A DNA stretch of 64,000 nt from Symsagittifera roscoffensis (GCF_963678635.1 NC_087064.1:10331671-10395670); one strand, 5' to 3'; counted from the first letter of the stretch, positions 48,301-59,324 are shown. Notes: a model not told the origin generated them from the letters alone. A program made the numbers and translations.

Positions 48301-51300
48301 ATGTCATCTTTGCTCCTTGTATTGTTTTTTTTAATCAATGCTGATTTCAAATAATCCAATGAAACGTGCAAAGATGCTTTTTCAGACTCGTTTTTCTGAA
48401 AACAACAAAATTTTCAGAAAAAAACTTGCTTAAAATGTTACTAGAAACTTTATGTTGCAGTTGTTAATGCGACATTTTGGTAAAGACACATCTCCTACAG
48501 TAAGTCAATTAGTTTGACTTAATGTTAAGCAAACAAATAGTGCCAACGGGTGCAAAATAGTATGAATTGGCCCTATACTTTATGCTTAACGCTGAGCCAA
48601 ATGAATGGACCTCTTAAGATAAAATTTTTAGTAACATTGTTAGCAACTTTTGTTTTATTACTTTTGGATTTAATTTCACCCAATTTCAGAGAGCGAGTTT
48701 TAAGATGTCAATTTTACTCCTTTTATCGGGTTGTATTGAATCAGCACTGTATGAGCTTAATTCATACAAATTGCAGTGAAAGTTCGATACTCTGCAAAAA
48801 ATCATGGACAGAAAATAACCCATCTTAATGAAATGCATCATCAGTTTTTGGCATAAATTTTACCGACTGTTGCAAAAAGAATTGATTCAATAATTTAAGT
48901 ACCACTTCAATGAGAGAAGATGAAAAGAAATGTGTTTTTAAAACACCTTTTGTTCGTTGATGTGGTTTTCCTAAAAGAATCCGAAGTTTCTTTAGATATA
49001 TTCAGGTCTACCACAACCTGACCAAATTTGGCTGCAATAGTGGTACCACGTAAAAGTTCTAAACGCAAAAAAACGGCCTTGAGTCGCAAAAAAAAAACAG
49101 CTTCGCACAGCAAAATAACACTGTCTGGAATGTGGGGAGATAATACAAATGGACTATCCTCGACAGGACTGTTAAGGCCTACTGATAGCTCCTCTGCGAT
49201 TCGCAGGAACTACAATTATTATTATTAATTATTATATTATTTCGAAAAATCAGATATCGCGTAGGTTATAACGTATAAACTAACTGTTATAATTTCATTG
49301 AGGGTTATTATTTCAAGTGTTAATGCTTTGATGCTTTTAGCTTCAATTGATATCTTTTTCAGAACACAGGAATCCATTGCTCCTCCGGATTCCAAGAGCT
49401 CAACTAATGAAGATAACAAACAAGGTACATCACATGAGAAGAACAGTATTGATGAAAATACGAAAGTTACTTCAAAGCAGAATTTGGACAGCGATGATGA
49501 TGATGATGATGATGATGATTTTACACCTTATGACATGTCAAATGACACTCCCCAGATCAAGTTCCAGAAGTCGGCCTACCTTCAAGACATCATCAATGGA
49601 CTCTCAAGTAGTCCCAGTAGCGACAGCGCTGCAAAACATACAGCCGCTGACCTATTCGAACAAACTATAATTGACGCAAAAGATATTATTCTAAGATCAG
49701 ATCAAGTTGCGATTGATGAAATGTGCCTGGACGTTGCGAAGGTTCTAATGCACGTTGAAGACAAATATGCAACTCCTGAATTCGAGACTCTGAGAGTCAA
49801 TGCACTGGGTTCTATACTGCAGCGACAACCGAAGAAAGTGTCTGGGTTTCTGATTGATATGTTCTACGAAGCTAACTTCTCAATAAGGTGTGAAATGAAT
49901 TAGTCATTTCTGGTATTTTTTCTTCCCTCGCTTTAAATTACTCTTGCTATGGCAAGGGTTTTAAAATCGGCTACTAGACCTTTCTCCGATAACCAAGTTT
50001 GTCTAAATTTGAGTATGCCAGCACAACTGTCGAGATGCTGATGAGAGGTGCGCTCGAAAGATCAATTTATCGGAAATCTCAATTACGAATTGCATACAAA
50101 AGCCGAATTTTCGGAGCTCGGGTGGAGACTTCGTTACAAAAAAATTGCACAACCGTTTTTTTGTGTCGACAGTCGCCTACTCAATTATTTTTGGCTCAGT
50201 AATTGCTTTGTTTCAGTGGTAATTTATTACTTGCATTTGGCTGTCTCGACTTAACATAAAATTAATTCTACTAGAGACAAATATGACATAGAAATTTTGA
50301 AAGCCATTTTTTTGGACTGTGAGGCTTCCTTCTCAATTTCTGTCGGCTAGTTGAATTCTGTATCATAAACCCTTTGAAAGCCTTTGAAAAGAGAAAATTT
50401 TATCATGACTAATCTATAAGAAATGTTTTGAAATTTTTGTTCACGTAAGCAAAAGTATCCAATCCTAATTTTGCTCTACTAAAGAGGTTAGTTAATTTTA
50501 TTTTTTTTGTTATCTTCTTTTTGAACCTCTTTTAAATGTAGTGATTTTATTGAGTGTGAAAGAGCGAAATTTTTCATCGCTTAATTTCGCAGTGTGGTTT
50601 TTTGTTTTCAAGAAAAAGTCTTGACAGTTGTTCATGCTCAAGTTTTAATTTTTTTTTCATGTTTTTGAAAAGTAGATGAGCGTAGTGAAGGCTTTTAGAT
50701 AAGTGGTGATTCATTCACGCTAAAATTTGATTTTCCTTGTTCTGATTATTGTTTTTCTAAGTTTAGTTCTTTTCTTTGTTAAAAGGAATACAAACTCCAC
50801 TATCGAGCAGCAAAAATGTAAAGTTCTCGAGAATTGTGATTGGCTTCTTTTCTTCCAAAGCGGGTTTTAATTTTCAGATTTCCCAACAATAAAAAAAACT
50901 ATCTACTGATCCATTTTTCTCAAATTGAGTTAATTTTGTTAAGCTTGCAATTAGTAGGCGTTATCAAATCGGAATATAGACTTATTTTCGGGTTAACGAC
51001 TAACAAAATCAGTTGGCATGTCTGTTTTAATGGATTGACCCGCAACTGATATTTTTTGAACATGACTGCTGAAGTTTTCTTCGATTTTAATTGTTGCTTT
51101 TCAATCTACTCTAATTTGTTTTTTACCTTTTTTATAACTCAAAAGCTCTTACAGCAATTTTCGGCCTAAAAGTTGTCTGCTGAAGTGTTGTCTGCTCAAT
51201 TACCGCTTGATGAATGGTGTTTTTCAATACTTGTTCAGCTTGGGCAATTGTGTTTCTCAGTATCTTTACTCAAATTCAACCGCCTTCGATAGTTTTTTGA

Positions 51301-52917
51301 ATAGCTTTCTATTTTTGTTGTATCGCGAATGGTGTGAAACTTTGCTTTGGCTCTGCGTCAATCATAAAATCTAATTGAAATTCAAAGAGCTTTAAGGCCA
51401 TATATTTTTTAACGAAAGTTTTTTTTTATAATAATCATAATAATAAATTGTTTCCAAACGATATCTAGTTACAGAGTGATTTATAAATACAAATTAGAAT
51501 CGTATTTATAAATTTTTATAAATAACTCTGTTACTAGATATCATTTGGTTTCTTAGAGTTCATTGACGTTTTTCCAACTGTGTGTTGGCTACGTTTTCTT
51601 TTGAAAGGCATTTCGAGTCCAATTGCTAAATGGGGAATTTTGCTGACCAATAACAAAAGTGCAAATGGAAGGAAAAATATGAATGGCATAACTTACGGAA
51701 GTTGATTTTTTTTGGAAAGGCAAAAAAAATGAAAAAATACAGCGGAATGAAAATTTCTATAAACGCAGATATCTTTAATTAGGTTCTTTTTTATGAAAAT
51801 TTTTTTTCAATCATACATGATTCTCGAAATTCAAAGAGCATCAAACTGAATCAATTTCAAAGTTTGGAAAATTTCAAGTATATAATTTTTGTCGGTTTCC
51901 TTGAGTTCATTGGAACTTTTCCAACTGTCTGTTGGCAATGCTATTAATTAATTGTTTTTGTTTTTATTGACAGTTTTCCAAAATCTGAGGTCAGTAAAAC
52001 TTGCTCATAAAACAGCTGGTGAAAATAATGAATCGTCTCACTTTTAGACACAGACTGGATATTCTGCAGGCCATCAGAATGGCAGCAGCTGAATTGTCCG
52101 AGCTCAAAGTAGACACTTCAGAAGATTCTAGAAGCAATCTGGACAAGGGTGGAAACATGGAACAGGATTGGAGAGCCACTGTCGATCAGAGGGTATGATA
52201 TATGCTATTATTTACTCTCATAATATAACAGCTGAATACGCACTTAAATGGGTAGCTGAAAAGTGCCTGGAACGCTGTCAAATATTCGAGTTAATGACAA
52301 AATATTCTTCGTTACGCAAAATAAACTTAAATAAATTTTGACAAATATTCAGTTCTATGGGTATAATAGAAGTTTTATAGAACATGTGTTATGATGTGGC
52401 CTTTTAGGTGTTAGCCAAGACGAAATTCTTCCACAAAGTCAAACCGAAGAAGAAAATTATAACTGAGAACAAGTTTTCACAAGTGTGTGGTTCTTTTTTC
52501 TTTCCGTTTCTGGCCAAATACGATCAGCCTATCGCTACTCTTAGACTACTTAATGAAGACAGTCAAGTCTTTTCGAACCTTCTTTATACAATGGGAATTG
52601 TATTGCATTACTCTGTGAATACTCCTTGTGCTATGAAAATGGCAAAAGAGTTGATTGGTGATTTTTGCCAGCAGCATTTGAACCACGCCGACGCTTGTGT
52701 CAGACAATCAGTGTGGTTTTGTGCATTGGTAGCTTTGACTGCGGTAAACTCGGCAGAGCTAATTTTAGCCGATGAAAGTTTGACAGACGGTTTTATGAAG
52801 TACAGAATTGCGGCGGCGTATGTACGCGAGAATGACCCGCACTCCGAATGCAGATTGTTAGCCGAACAGTTCCTGGTGAATTTAAATGAAGTTGTAAAGC
52901 AGGTTTCAAGCGGATAA
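42309..52917 (+). CDS. TELO2: TELO2 (TEL2 homologue), TTT complex subunit
   Basis: Seven exons: 42309-42781, 42851-43132, 43255-43535, 44811-45024, 49363-49887, 52048-52192, 52408-52917. They sum to 2430 nt, giving 809 aa (human about 837). Family landmarks in order include Y-F-K-R-L-F-E-A-V, R-R-S-L-W-Q-L-S near the middle of exon 2, S-V-E-R-V-R-V-M-G in exon 4, F-T-P-Y-D-M-S in exon 5, the H-R-L-D-I-L and A-A-A-E-L-S helices in exon 6, and K-F-S-Q-V-C-G-S-F-F-F-P in exon 7. TELO2 acts with TTI1/TTI2 to stabilise PIKK kinases (ATM, ATR, mTOR) with HSP90 and R2TP. A D-S-D-D motif near residue 460, extended to an Asp run, matches the CK2-phosphorylated site bound by PIH1D1. Intron 4 is 4.3 kb and full of repeats. 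The stop is TAA. Confidence 0.9.
43707..43781 (+). other. tRNA-like sequence with A and B boxes, degenerate
   Basis: Begins GTCCGTGGCTGTGTAGTTTA, has an anticodon-like CTGTTAA segment (GTT, Asn-type) and a good B box AAGTTCGAATC near 43757-43767. The acceptor stem does not pair, so it is a tRNA pseudogene or SINE head rather than a functional tRNA. It lies in TELO2 intron 3. Confidence 0.45.
43850..43900 (+). repeat. Dispersed repeat family B, partial copy
   Basis: The string CAAAGCTTCGCCTCTGTG is shared with copies at about 46010 (GCGAAGCTTTGTTTCGC), 51318 and 55435 (GCGAAGCTGCGCTTCGC, a perfect 7-bp stem). Confidence 0.5.
44174..44569. mobile_element. hAT-type MITE, 396 bp, with 8-bp target duplication
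   Basis: The left end is CAGGGTTGCATGATTAAAAT and the right end, reverse-complemented, is CAGGGTTGCATAAAAATC. It is flanked by perfect 8-bp direct repeats ATGGTCGG (44166-44173 and 44570-44577). An 8-bp duplication with CAGGG termini is the hAT signature. The interior is rich in ATTTAAATC and has no transposase. It is inserted in TELO2 intron 3 in this genome. Confidence 0.9.
46258..46400 (+). repeat. Dispersed repeat family C, copy 2
   Basis: Modules GGACGTAGTTCAGATTCTAA and AACTCCACTATCGAACAGCA lie about 105 bp apart in TELO2 intron 4. A family B hairpin lies upstream near 46003 and a CCAACTGTCTGTTGG hairpin module downstream at 46633-46669, so these modules may be parts of one larger repeat. 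Confidence 0.6.
46633..46669 (+). repeat. CCAAC-hairpin module, first of seven copies
   Basis: This is a 37-bp module of the type GTTCATTGACTCTTTTCCAA followed by CTGTCTGTTGGCTATG. CCAAC and GTTGG form a 5-bp stem with a 5-nt loop. Other copies are at 51556-51593, 51903-51940, 56815-56847, 59917-59950, 60023-60060 and 63965-64000 (cut by the window). Most changes in the stem keep pairing through G-T wobble. Confidence 0.7.
47026..47115 (+). repeat. Hairpin-headed dispersed repeat
   Basis: Starts ACGCTTGCGATTAGCAAGCC, then TTATCAAATTGGAATATAAA, a T run and 'GGGTTAAAAACTAGTCTACA'. It is followed by a local duplication of an 'AAAATCAGTTTAATCAGTAA' segment. Relatives lie at 50943 and 54239. Confidence 0.6.
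48175..48770. mobile_element. Nested palindromic MITEs
   Basis: The outer ends are a 17-bp perfect inverted repeat TTTGTATGAATTAAGCT (48175-48191 and 48754-48770). Inside is a second element, about 48222-48577, with ~40-bp imperfect inverted repeats starting AGGGCCARTTCAT and including a GTTGGCA segment; it may be flanked by TA. Neither layer codes for a transposase. It lies in TELO2 intron 4. Confidence 0.55.
49495..49520 (+). repeat. GAT microsatellite in TELO2 exon 5
   Basis: About eight GAT/GAC-type codons encode a run of Asp directly after D-S in the conserved D-S-D-D site of TELO2. Slippage here changes the length of the acidic motif without shifting the frame. Confidence 0.85.
50677..50830 (+). 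repeat. Dispersed repeat family C, copy 3
   Basis: Modules GAGCGTAGTGAAGGCTTTTA and AACTCCACTATCGAGCAGCA are in the same order as in the other copies. They are followed at 50943 by the CTTGC hairpin repeat. In TELO2 intron 5. Confidence 0.6.
51454..51548. repeat. 95-bp foldback (near-perfect hairpin)
   Basis: The left arm CCAAACGATATCTAGTTACA and onward is matched by the reverse complement of the right arm, CCAAATGATATCTAGTAACA and onward, over about 34 bp with three mismatches, around an AT-rich centre. It is a small foldback MITE or a strong RNA hairpin within TELO2 intron 5. Confidence 0.8.
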
Positions 52918-53263
52918 TATCTGCATGCATAGTTCTTGTTATTTTAAATCGAATATTAATTTATGATTACAAGGCCGTTTTTCGACAATCATTTTCGACA
53001 AAAATTGCAATTTTGAAACAAAACGGGTTTTCATCGTAAAAGATAGAATTCAAGCAACAATTTTACAGGTGATCTCATTTCAAATCTACCTCGAAATCCA
53101 AAATTAGGATGCTTTGAGAGAACTAAAAAATAAATTGAATTGAATTATTTACGTAACATTAAATGTCGAATGCTTAGTTTTGATGGTCACTTGACCAAAC
53201 AAAATGATGAATGCATTTTTAAATAATTTGTTTCAGAAGTAGCATGTTTAATTAATCACAAGC
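52918..53263 (+). other. TELO2-WRAP73 intergenic region
   Basis: This is 346 bp with AATAAA-like strings near 53127-53140 suitable for TELO2 polyadenylation, and a TTTCAG acceptor-like site at 53231-53236, 27 nt before the WRAP73 ATG. No gene lies within. Confidence 0.5.
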
Positions 53264-56200
53264 ATGAACTTCTCAGACTCTTTCAATAGCAACAATAGAC
53301 TCTGTCACTTCTCACCTGATGGGACCTCTCTTGCACACGTAGACGGACACTACAAGTTATTCATCCGAAATGCACGCACTCTCACAGTCCAACAAATGTT
53401 CACGTGTCTGGACGAAATTTCACACATCAGTTGGTCCCCAGACTCATCGATGGTATTATGTGCAATGTACAAAAGAGCTCTGGTGCAGATATTCTCTCTT
53501 GAAAATACAGACTGGACATGTAAGATAGACGAAGGATCTTACGGTCTGGTCTCGGCTGTCTGGAGTTCGGACAGTCTCTCGGTTCTGACGACTTCTGAGT
53601 TTAGTTTGAGAATCACTGTTTGGTCTCTGACGACTAAAAGTGTGGCCTATATCAAGTACCCGAAAGCGATTCCTGCTCCGATACAGTTTTCAGGTAGGTC
53701 TATAGGACAGAATGTTTTTAAACATAGTCTTTAAAAAGCACAGAATGTTTTTAACCAGTCTTAAAAAAGTAGAGGAATTCAAGAAAATCCAAGTTTATAA
53801 GGAACTGTTACTCGTTTTTCTGTACAGAAGATGGCCAGTACATGGCACTGGCTGAGAGAAGGGAGTGTGCGGACCATGTGTCTGTGTTCCTGGTGTCTAA
53901 CTGGACCCTGGCCTCCCACTTCGCCACTGAGAGCAGCGACCTCCAGTCCATCAGGTGGACACCAGACTCAGTCACAATTGCTGTGCTAGATGTAAGTTAG
54001 CATCTCGTTCTGGTTATGATAGTTTTGCGAAGAGTACTGAAAGAGATGAGCGGTGATTTTCCATTAAAGACAATATTGAGCTAACGAGTATGTTTTGAAA
54101 TTCTCGTTAGCTAGAAAATGGGCCTGTTGTTTCCTAAAATGATCGATGAAGTACTCAACTTACAAGTAAAAATGATTTGATTTTTATGGGTGCTTATACA
54201 AGAGCAGTATTGATCGTGTAGCATCCAAGTTGTTATTACGCTTGCGATTAGCAAGCGTTATCAAATCGGAATGTAGACTTTTTTTCGGGTTAACAACTAG
54301 TCTTACAAAATCAGTTGACATGCTCTTCAGCTGACATGCTCAATTTCTTGAAAATTCAAATTTAACTAATGGCTGGGTACTATTTACTACAGGGTAGTTT
54401 CAGGGGGGACTTGAAACTTTTGAAATTTTTTACACTTTTGAAGGCCTTGTTTCCGCTTCGATTTTCGGCCTTGTTTTCGCTTCGTAAGTTTTGTTCAGTT
54501 GCTAATTTGAATTTCAAATATCTTGCTTGGCATGTTTGCCTAGAATTCTTATTTGATAAAAACATGTATTATGAAAGTGTAAAAGTTTTTCATTTTCCCC
54601 TCAATAAGCCGTTATTTCCATTTTTTTCTACACGTAAAATTATGGCCCTCGGAATAGTCCTGAGGTTGTGGGTTCATTGGAGATAACGGATAGTGAGAGG
54701 ATCTCCTGCATTAGTTGTCACCGGTAATTTTTTACACAAAAAGTTATCGTCCTCGCAAATGTTAAATTTTGATTTTTTGACCGTTTTTTTTTCTAAATTT
54801 TTTGAATTTAACAAAAAAAACCCTCTCATATCTGAGATCTTGGTTTCAATCCAAAGAGCGGGTTGTGGGAAGCTTCTTTGCATACAATACTACACCCAAA
54901 TTTTTTTAATGATACAAAAAATAATGGGTTCGGAAAAGTCAAAATGTTTTGACTGTTGAAATTTTTGGCTTTTCTCGAGAACTACCCTGCCAAACCTAGA
55001 TTTTTTGGCTTCAATCGAAATAAAAGATTGGTTGAATCTCTTAAGCGGCTACGACCAACTTTCTTTTAAACAAAAAGCCATGATTATCGGAAATGTCAAC
55101 TTACTGATTTGTTGACCGTTTTTTGGATTTTTCTCGATAACTATCCTGCCATTTCTGATATCATAGGTTTAATCTACCCAACAGATTTTTGAAAGTTTTT
55201 TTTTTACTCTACTCGAAAATTCCGTGCCAATTCTCAGGTTAAGTGTTCGATCGAAAACCCCGTTTTGAAAATCTTCTTTGCTTAAGCATTTTGTCCCGCA
55301 TCAGTATAAGAAATACGTACCGCTAGATTTCTGAGCCTTAGGTGTCGTTCATCGAGACCTAAGAAAATTTTGGTGCACCTAATTTTTTCAACATTTTTTG
55401 TTGACTTATGCTTTTTTATGATTATGTTGTATCGCAAGTGGTGCGAAGCTGCGCTTCGCCTCTGTGTATATTTCACTGTTGTATACAATTAATGACAATT
55501 TGTATAATAACTGATTTAACTTCTTCTGTTGCAGACGTGTACTGAAGTACGTCTTCTTTTCTACTCTGTTTTGGGCCATCTAGTGTCCAAAATGGAGCCA
55601 TACCTGAACGGTCTCGGAATTAAAACAATAGGTGAGCCATTTGTTTTCACAAATCAGTTATTTTACCCAGTTTGGGTAACGAAGCTAAGTCGATAACAAA
55701 ACTAAACCTTGATTACAAAAGTAAATCTAGATAACACTACTAAGACGTTTCTCATAATCTGGCAGAGGCACTAAATTTATAAACAGGCTTTCAAGGTTTA
55801 CTGATTAGAAAATTCTTTAAATTGATTTCTGATGGATCTAAATCACTGTGAAAGCGCTAAATAAAAACTTTTTCAAAAAAAATGAAAATAACGAGTCGTT
55901 ATATTTTTTTTCAGCTTTTTCGCCGTCTGGTCAGCTGGCAGCTGCGGGCTTCTACAATCAGTCAATCCACATCATCCCTCACATGACCTGGAAGTCAATC
56001 ACGAGACTAAAGCACCCCTCTGCCATTACAGCCCCCACCCCAAAACCACCAAATCCCCCAACTAGTGCAGAAAATACAACAGCCTCATCAATGACCGCTG
56101 ACAGTACAGCAGTTTCTTGTACCGGGTTAGTGGGCTGGGGCTTCAAGCCTTAGGAAGATCTGACAACTGAGAGTTTTGTTATAACAAAAGAAAGAATTAG

Positions 56201-57759
56201 TGAAACTTGTCAATATTTGAACGGCATTGAAAGCAAGTAGTTTGCGACACATTTATTTGAATGATATAAAAAATTGGCGGCGATGGTTTTAACTTAACGC
56301 TATGGGAACAAGTATAAGGTAGATTCTGCTGAAACACTGAAAGATCGCCCGCAAGAACAGAAATAGCTCTTGTGAGTCCCCCTTCCCCAACCCCCATCTC
56401 ACACGTTGACGAAAATAGTTTGTTGCATGAACCATTGATTTAAATTAGGAAAATCATCGCTCATACCAATACAGCTGGGACGGTAAAAGAACCAAAAAAC
56501 AATTAGTGCATGTGTTGTGATTTCAGGGAGACCGCTGCTGGAAGGAAGAAAGAATTTGTGACAGTGTACAAAGAGACAGACTACAGGATGGATGTGTTGA
56601 GTGCATCTCCTATTGTGAACATGCAGCCCAGTGGACCACTCAAGGTCAAACAGGTGAGCACAGATCTTGAGGCGACAATTCGCTGCAGAGTAATTTGCTG
56701 TAACAATAGTATAAGTAAATCTAATTGAAGTAAGATCATATATTTTTTCTTTGAAATAAATTCGAAAGTTGAAATTTTTTCATAAATTAAGTTTTTTTTT
56801 GTAGTTCCTTGCATGCATTACTCTTTTCCAATTGTCAGCTGGCAATGTTAACGATTTCCCGCAATATGGGGACGAGGGTAGTTAACTACATCCAAGTGTG
56901 CAAATATACGACTCTAGGTGAGATACGAGTTAGTGGAACAGCGACCTTTTGACATCCCCTTCACGACTCCGGACCCTGAGAAGCCGAATCCGAAGCTGGG
57001 TCCGGGTCTGCTCTCATTCAGCTGCAACGGACTCTATTTAATGTCGAGGAACGACAACCAGCCATGCACAGTCTACATCTGGAACATCCGTACGCTCTCA
57101 TTGGACAGTGTTCTGCAGCACAACGAACCAATCACAGCAGCCCAGTGGGATCCAGTGCATTGTAGACTGGCAATGCTAACTGGCACTCCAAAGGTCAGTG
57201 TGTCTCTCGCAAGGAAATTATTTTGTATAAAATATTCAATTGATTTTCTTTGTATATCCACTTTAATCTGGAATTTTACAGTGCATGTTATACCTGATTT
57301 ATAATTATTAGAAATATTTTCAATTAGAAAAGGAAAAGTGTTGAAAAAGAGATAGTTTTTCGATAGACCCGAAAACTTTTCCCTTCAATAAAGTGCCCAA
57401 ACACGGGATAACGCTATGGTTATTATTGTCTTATTTGCACCGCTTCGTTTGTCTGCAGTGAATTGGAAGTGTTACTTCAACCCTCAACTGCGCATTTCTT
57501 CTGTAATGCGCAATTGTCGCTATAGGTGTTTATGTGGAGTCCGGAGGGCTGTATGGCAGTGCGAATAGTGGAGACAGGTAGGAGTGTGCCAAATGGAGTG
57601 GACATCCGCTGGCATCCGGATGGACACCATCTGGCAGTCATCGCCAAACACGCATTCTTCATGTGCTACATCCAACAACCTCAACAACACTTACAATCTC
57701 GAAATGGAAAAGAAAGTGGAGCTCCGTTACAGGTGCAGCAGAAAGTGCTGGAAGCGTGA
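53264..57759 (+). CDS. WRAP73: WRAP73 (WDR8) WD-repeat protein
   Basis: Seven exons: 53264-53693, 53828-53991, 55535-55631, 55915-56125, 56527-56653, 56918-57193, 57526-57759. They sum to 1539 nt, giving 512 aa (human 460). Signature segments are the M-N-F-S start, A-M-Y-K-R-A-L-V-Q, K-I-D-E-G-S-Y-G-L-V, L-R-I-T-V-W-S-L and I-K-Y-P-K-A in exon 1, L-A-E-R-R-E-C in exon 2, and the C-terminal W-S-P-E-G-C-M-A-V. These are WD40 blades of the WRAP73 family. The protein works at centrosomes and spindle poles with SSX2IP (animals) or in Msd1-Wdr8 microtubule anchoring (yeast). Extra length comes from Pro/Thr/Ser-rich and Lys-rich insertions in exons 4 and 5. It lies 346 bp after TELO2 on the same strand. 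Confidence 0.9.
54239..54330 (+). repeat. Hairpin-headed dispersed repeat
   Basis: CGCTTGCGATTAGCAAGCG is a perfect 7-bp stem with a 5-nt loop, followed by TTATCAAATCGGAATGTAGA and 'GGGTTAACAACTAGTCTTAC'. It lies in WRAP73 intron 2. Confidence 0.65.
55431..55475 (+). repeat. Dispersed repeat family B, hairpin copy
   Basis: TGTTGTATCGCAAGTGGTGC followed by GAAGCTGCGCTTCGCCTCTG; GCGAAGC and GCTTCGC form a perfect 7-bp stem with a 3-nt loop. It lies in WRAP73 intron 2. Confidence 0.6.
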
Positions 57760-58314
57760 AAAGTGCTGGATCGCTTTGAACAAGAGTTACAGAGTGAATA
57801 TGAACGAATGATATCTGGCAACCGTGCCGAGACAATGTGCGCATTCAAAGCTAAATGAGGATTTTTATGATCCTGACTATAACTGAATAAGATATGTATT
57901 CCGGATTTCTAATTGTTTTGCTTGAAAACAACTAAAAGCCACACAACTCTTTGTTCGCAATATTGTCCAAGTTCATCACAATGTGTGCCGTAGATTTATC
58001 ATCAACAGTTTCACATGCTTTTTTAAAGTTTTCATTTGCCATTCTTTGTTTTTGTGCATTGAGCAATGCTTGTACAGATTGTAAATAGTGATTGAATTCA
58101 AATTTGTTATTGAAGCTCATTTTCTAATTAATATACAAAATAGCATCGAAGTCTGAATTTTCATGGCAATATTGACATATTTATTCAGAACTATCAGATC
58201 TAATTAAGAAAAATTTACGTAAATTTCAGATGCTGTTTAAATTTCGTCTGTTAGTTTTCAGATTTTAGATTGCGTACTGATTGAAAGTTAATTGTGGTAA
58301 TCATTATCTGCTAA
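57760..58314. other. WRAP73-TRMT61A intergenic region
   Basis: This is 555 bp. It holds a small minus-strand reading frame (57932-58120, listed separately) and two acceptor-like TTTCAG sites at 58224-58229 and 58256-58261, upstream of the TRMT61A ATG. An AT-rich stretch near 58190-58215 could be a promoter. Confidence 0.5.
57932..58120 (-). CDS. Possible small protein, 62 aa, unknown
   Basis: This ATG-started frame lies on the minus strand between WRAP73 and TRMT61A, head to head with TRMT61A (194 bp apart). The translation has a balanced composition with helical character and no low complexity, and an acceptor-like TTCAG lies about 45 nt upstream of its ATG. It ends with TAG. I recognise no family. 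It could equally be a chance frame in the 3' region of WRAP73. Confidence 0.3.
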   Translation of the reverse strand: MSFNNKFEFNHYLQSVQALLNAQKQRMANENFKKACETVDDKSTAHIVMNLDNIANKELCGF

Positions 58315-59259
58315 ATGGAGGTTGACAGTACTCACGAAATATATGAGACTATGGACACTACTGCGGCAGACACGAAAAATGAGAGCTACTCAATTCTGGA
58401 GCCCAAATTAATTGCCCAAGAGTTTGATTGTGCAATTTTGAACTTCACAAGTGACTTTTTGGAAAATAAGTACGTCATTTTGGATCCCAAAAAGTCAATC
58501 CAGACTAAATTTGGAATGGTCGTTTTCAAAAACCTCATTGGAAAAGAGTACGGCTCGAAACATGCGTTTTCTTCGAACAACAGTAAAGGGTACTTCTTTC
58601 TATTACATTTGACGCCAGAACTATGGACCACAAATTTGAACCATAGAACCCAGATTCTTTACTCTATGGACATTTCTATGATTGTTTTCGAGTTGGATCT
58701 TGTCAGTGGAAGCAGGGTGATTGAAACAGGTACTGGGAGTGGGTCTTTAAGTCACTCAATTGCGAGAGCAATTGCACCGAATGGACTACTTATTACTCAC
58801 GACTACAGCGCCGAACGAGTTGAAGCGGCCAATCAAGACTTCAAACGCCATGGAATCGACATCATCGCGTGTAGTTCTCAGCGAAATGTGTTGTTGGAAG
58901 GCTTTGCGCCTTCATGCAAAGTCAAAAAAGTGGATGCTGTGTTTTTGGACTTGCCTGAACCTTGGAGTGCAATCAAGTTTGCAGCTGAAGTTTTAAAAAT
59001 TGATCATGGACGAATAGCTTGTTTTTGTCCTTGTATTGAACAGGTTCAAAGAACGTGCAATGAGCTGAGAAACTGCAAGTTTCAACACATAGAAACGAAA
59101 GAGTATGTGCTGCGGCCATTCGCAATAATGAATGACACAGTTGCAACTTATAAAGAGGATTTATCAGAGAAGTCATCTTACAAGCAAACTTATCTGAAGA
59201 GAAAAAACTATAAATATACTCATACTGGGTACCTTATTTTTGCATCGTTCTTTGGCTAA
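58315..59259 (+). CDS. TRMT61A: TRMT61A, catalytic subunit of tRNA m1A58 methyltransferase
   Basis: This is a single exon of 314 aa (human 289). The fold is a Rossmann methyltransferase: SAM-binding motif I E-T-G-T-G-S-G-S at 137-144, L-T-P-E-L-W near 99-104 followed by H-R-T-Q-I-L-Y, F-L-D-L-P-E-P-W at 210-217, C-P-C-I-E-Q-V-Q-R-T near 238-247, and H-T-G-Y-L at 303-307. All are characteristic of TRMT61A, which with TRMT6 makes N1-methyladenosine at position 58 of tRNAs in the nucleus. An N-terminal extension of about 25 residues is acidic and Thr-rich. Lack of introns contrasts with the neighbouring genes. It stops with TAA. Two TTTCAG acceptor-like sites lie 53 and 85 nt upstream of the ATG. 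Confidence 0.92.
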   Translation: MEVDSTHEIYETMDTTAADTKNESYSILEPKLIAQEFDCAILNFTSDFLENKYVILDPKKSIQTKFGMVVFKNLIGKEYGSKHAFSSNNSKGYFFLLHLTPELWTTNLNHRTQILYSMDISMIVFELDLVSGSRVIETGTGSGSLSHSIARAIAPNGLLITHDYSAERVEAANQDFKRHGIDIIACSSQRNVLLEGFAPSCKVKKVDAVFLDLPEPWSAIKFAAEVLKIDHGRIACFCPCIEQVQRTCNELRNCKFQHIETKEYVLRPFAIMNDTVATYKEDLSEKSSYKQTYLKRKNYKYTHTGYLIFASFFG

Positions 59260-59324
59260 ATTAATCCTTGAGTAAATCTGCTTTTTTTATCTGTCAATAG
59301 GGGGCGGATCTAGGAGTTTCTAGA

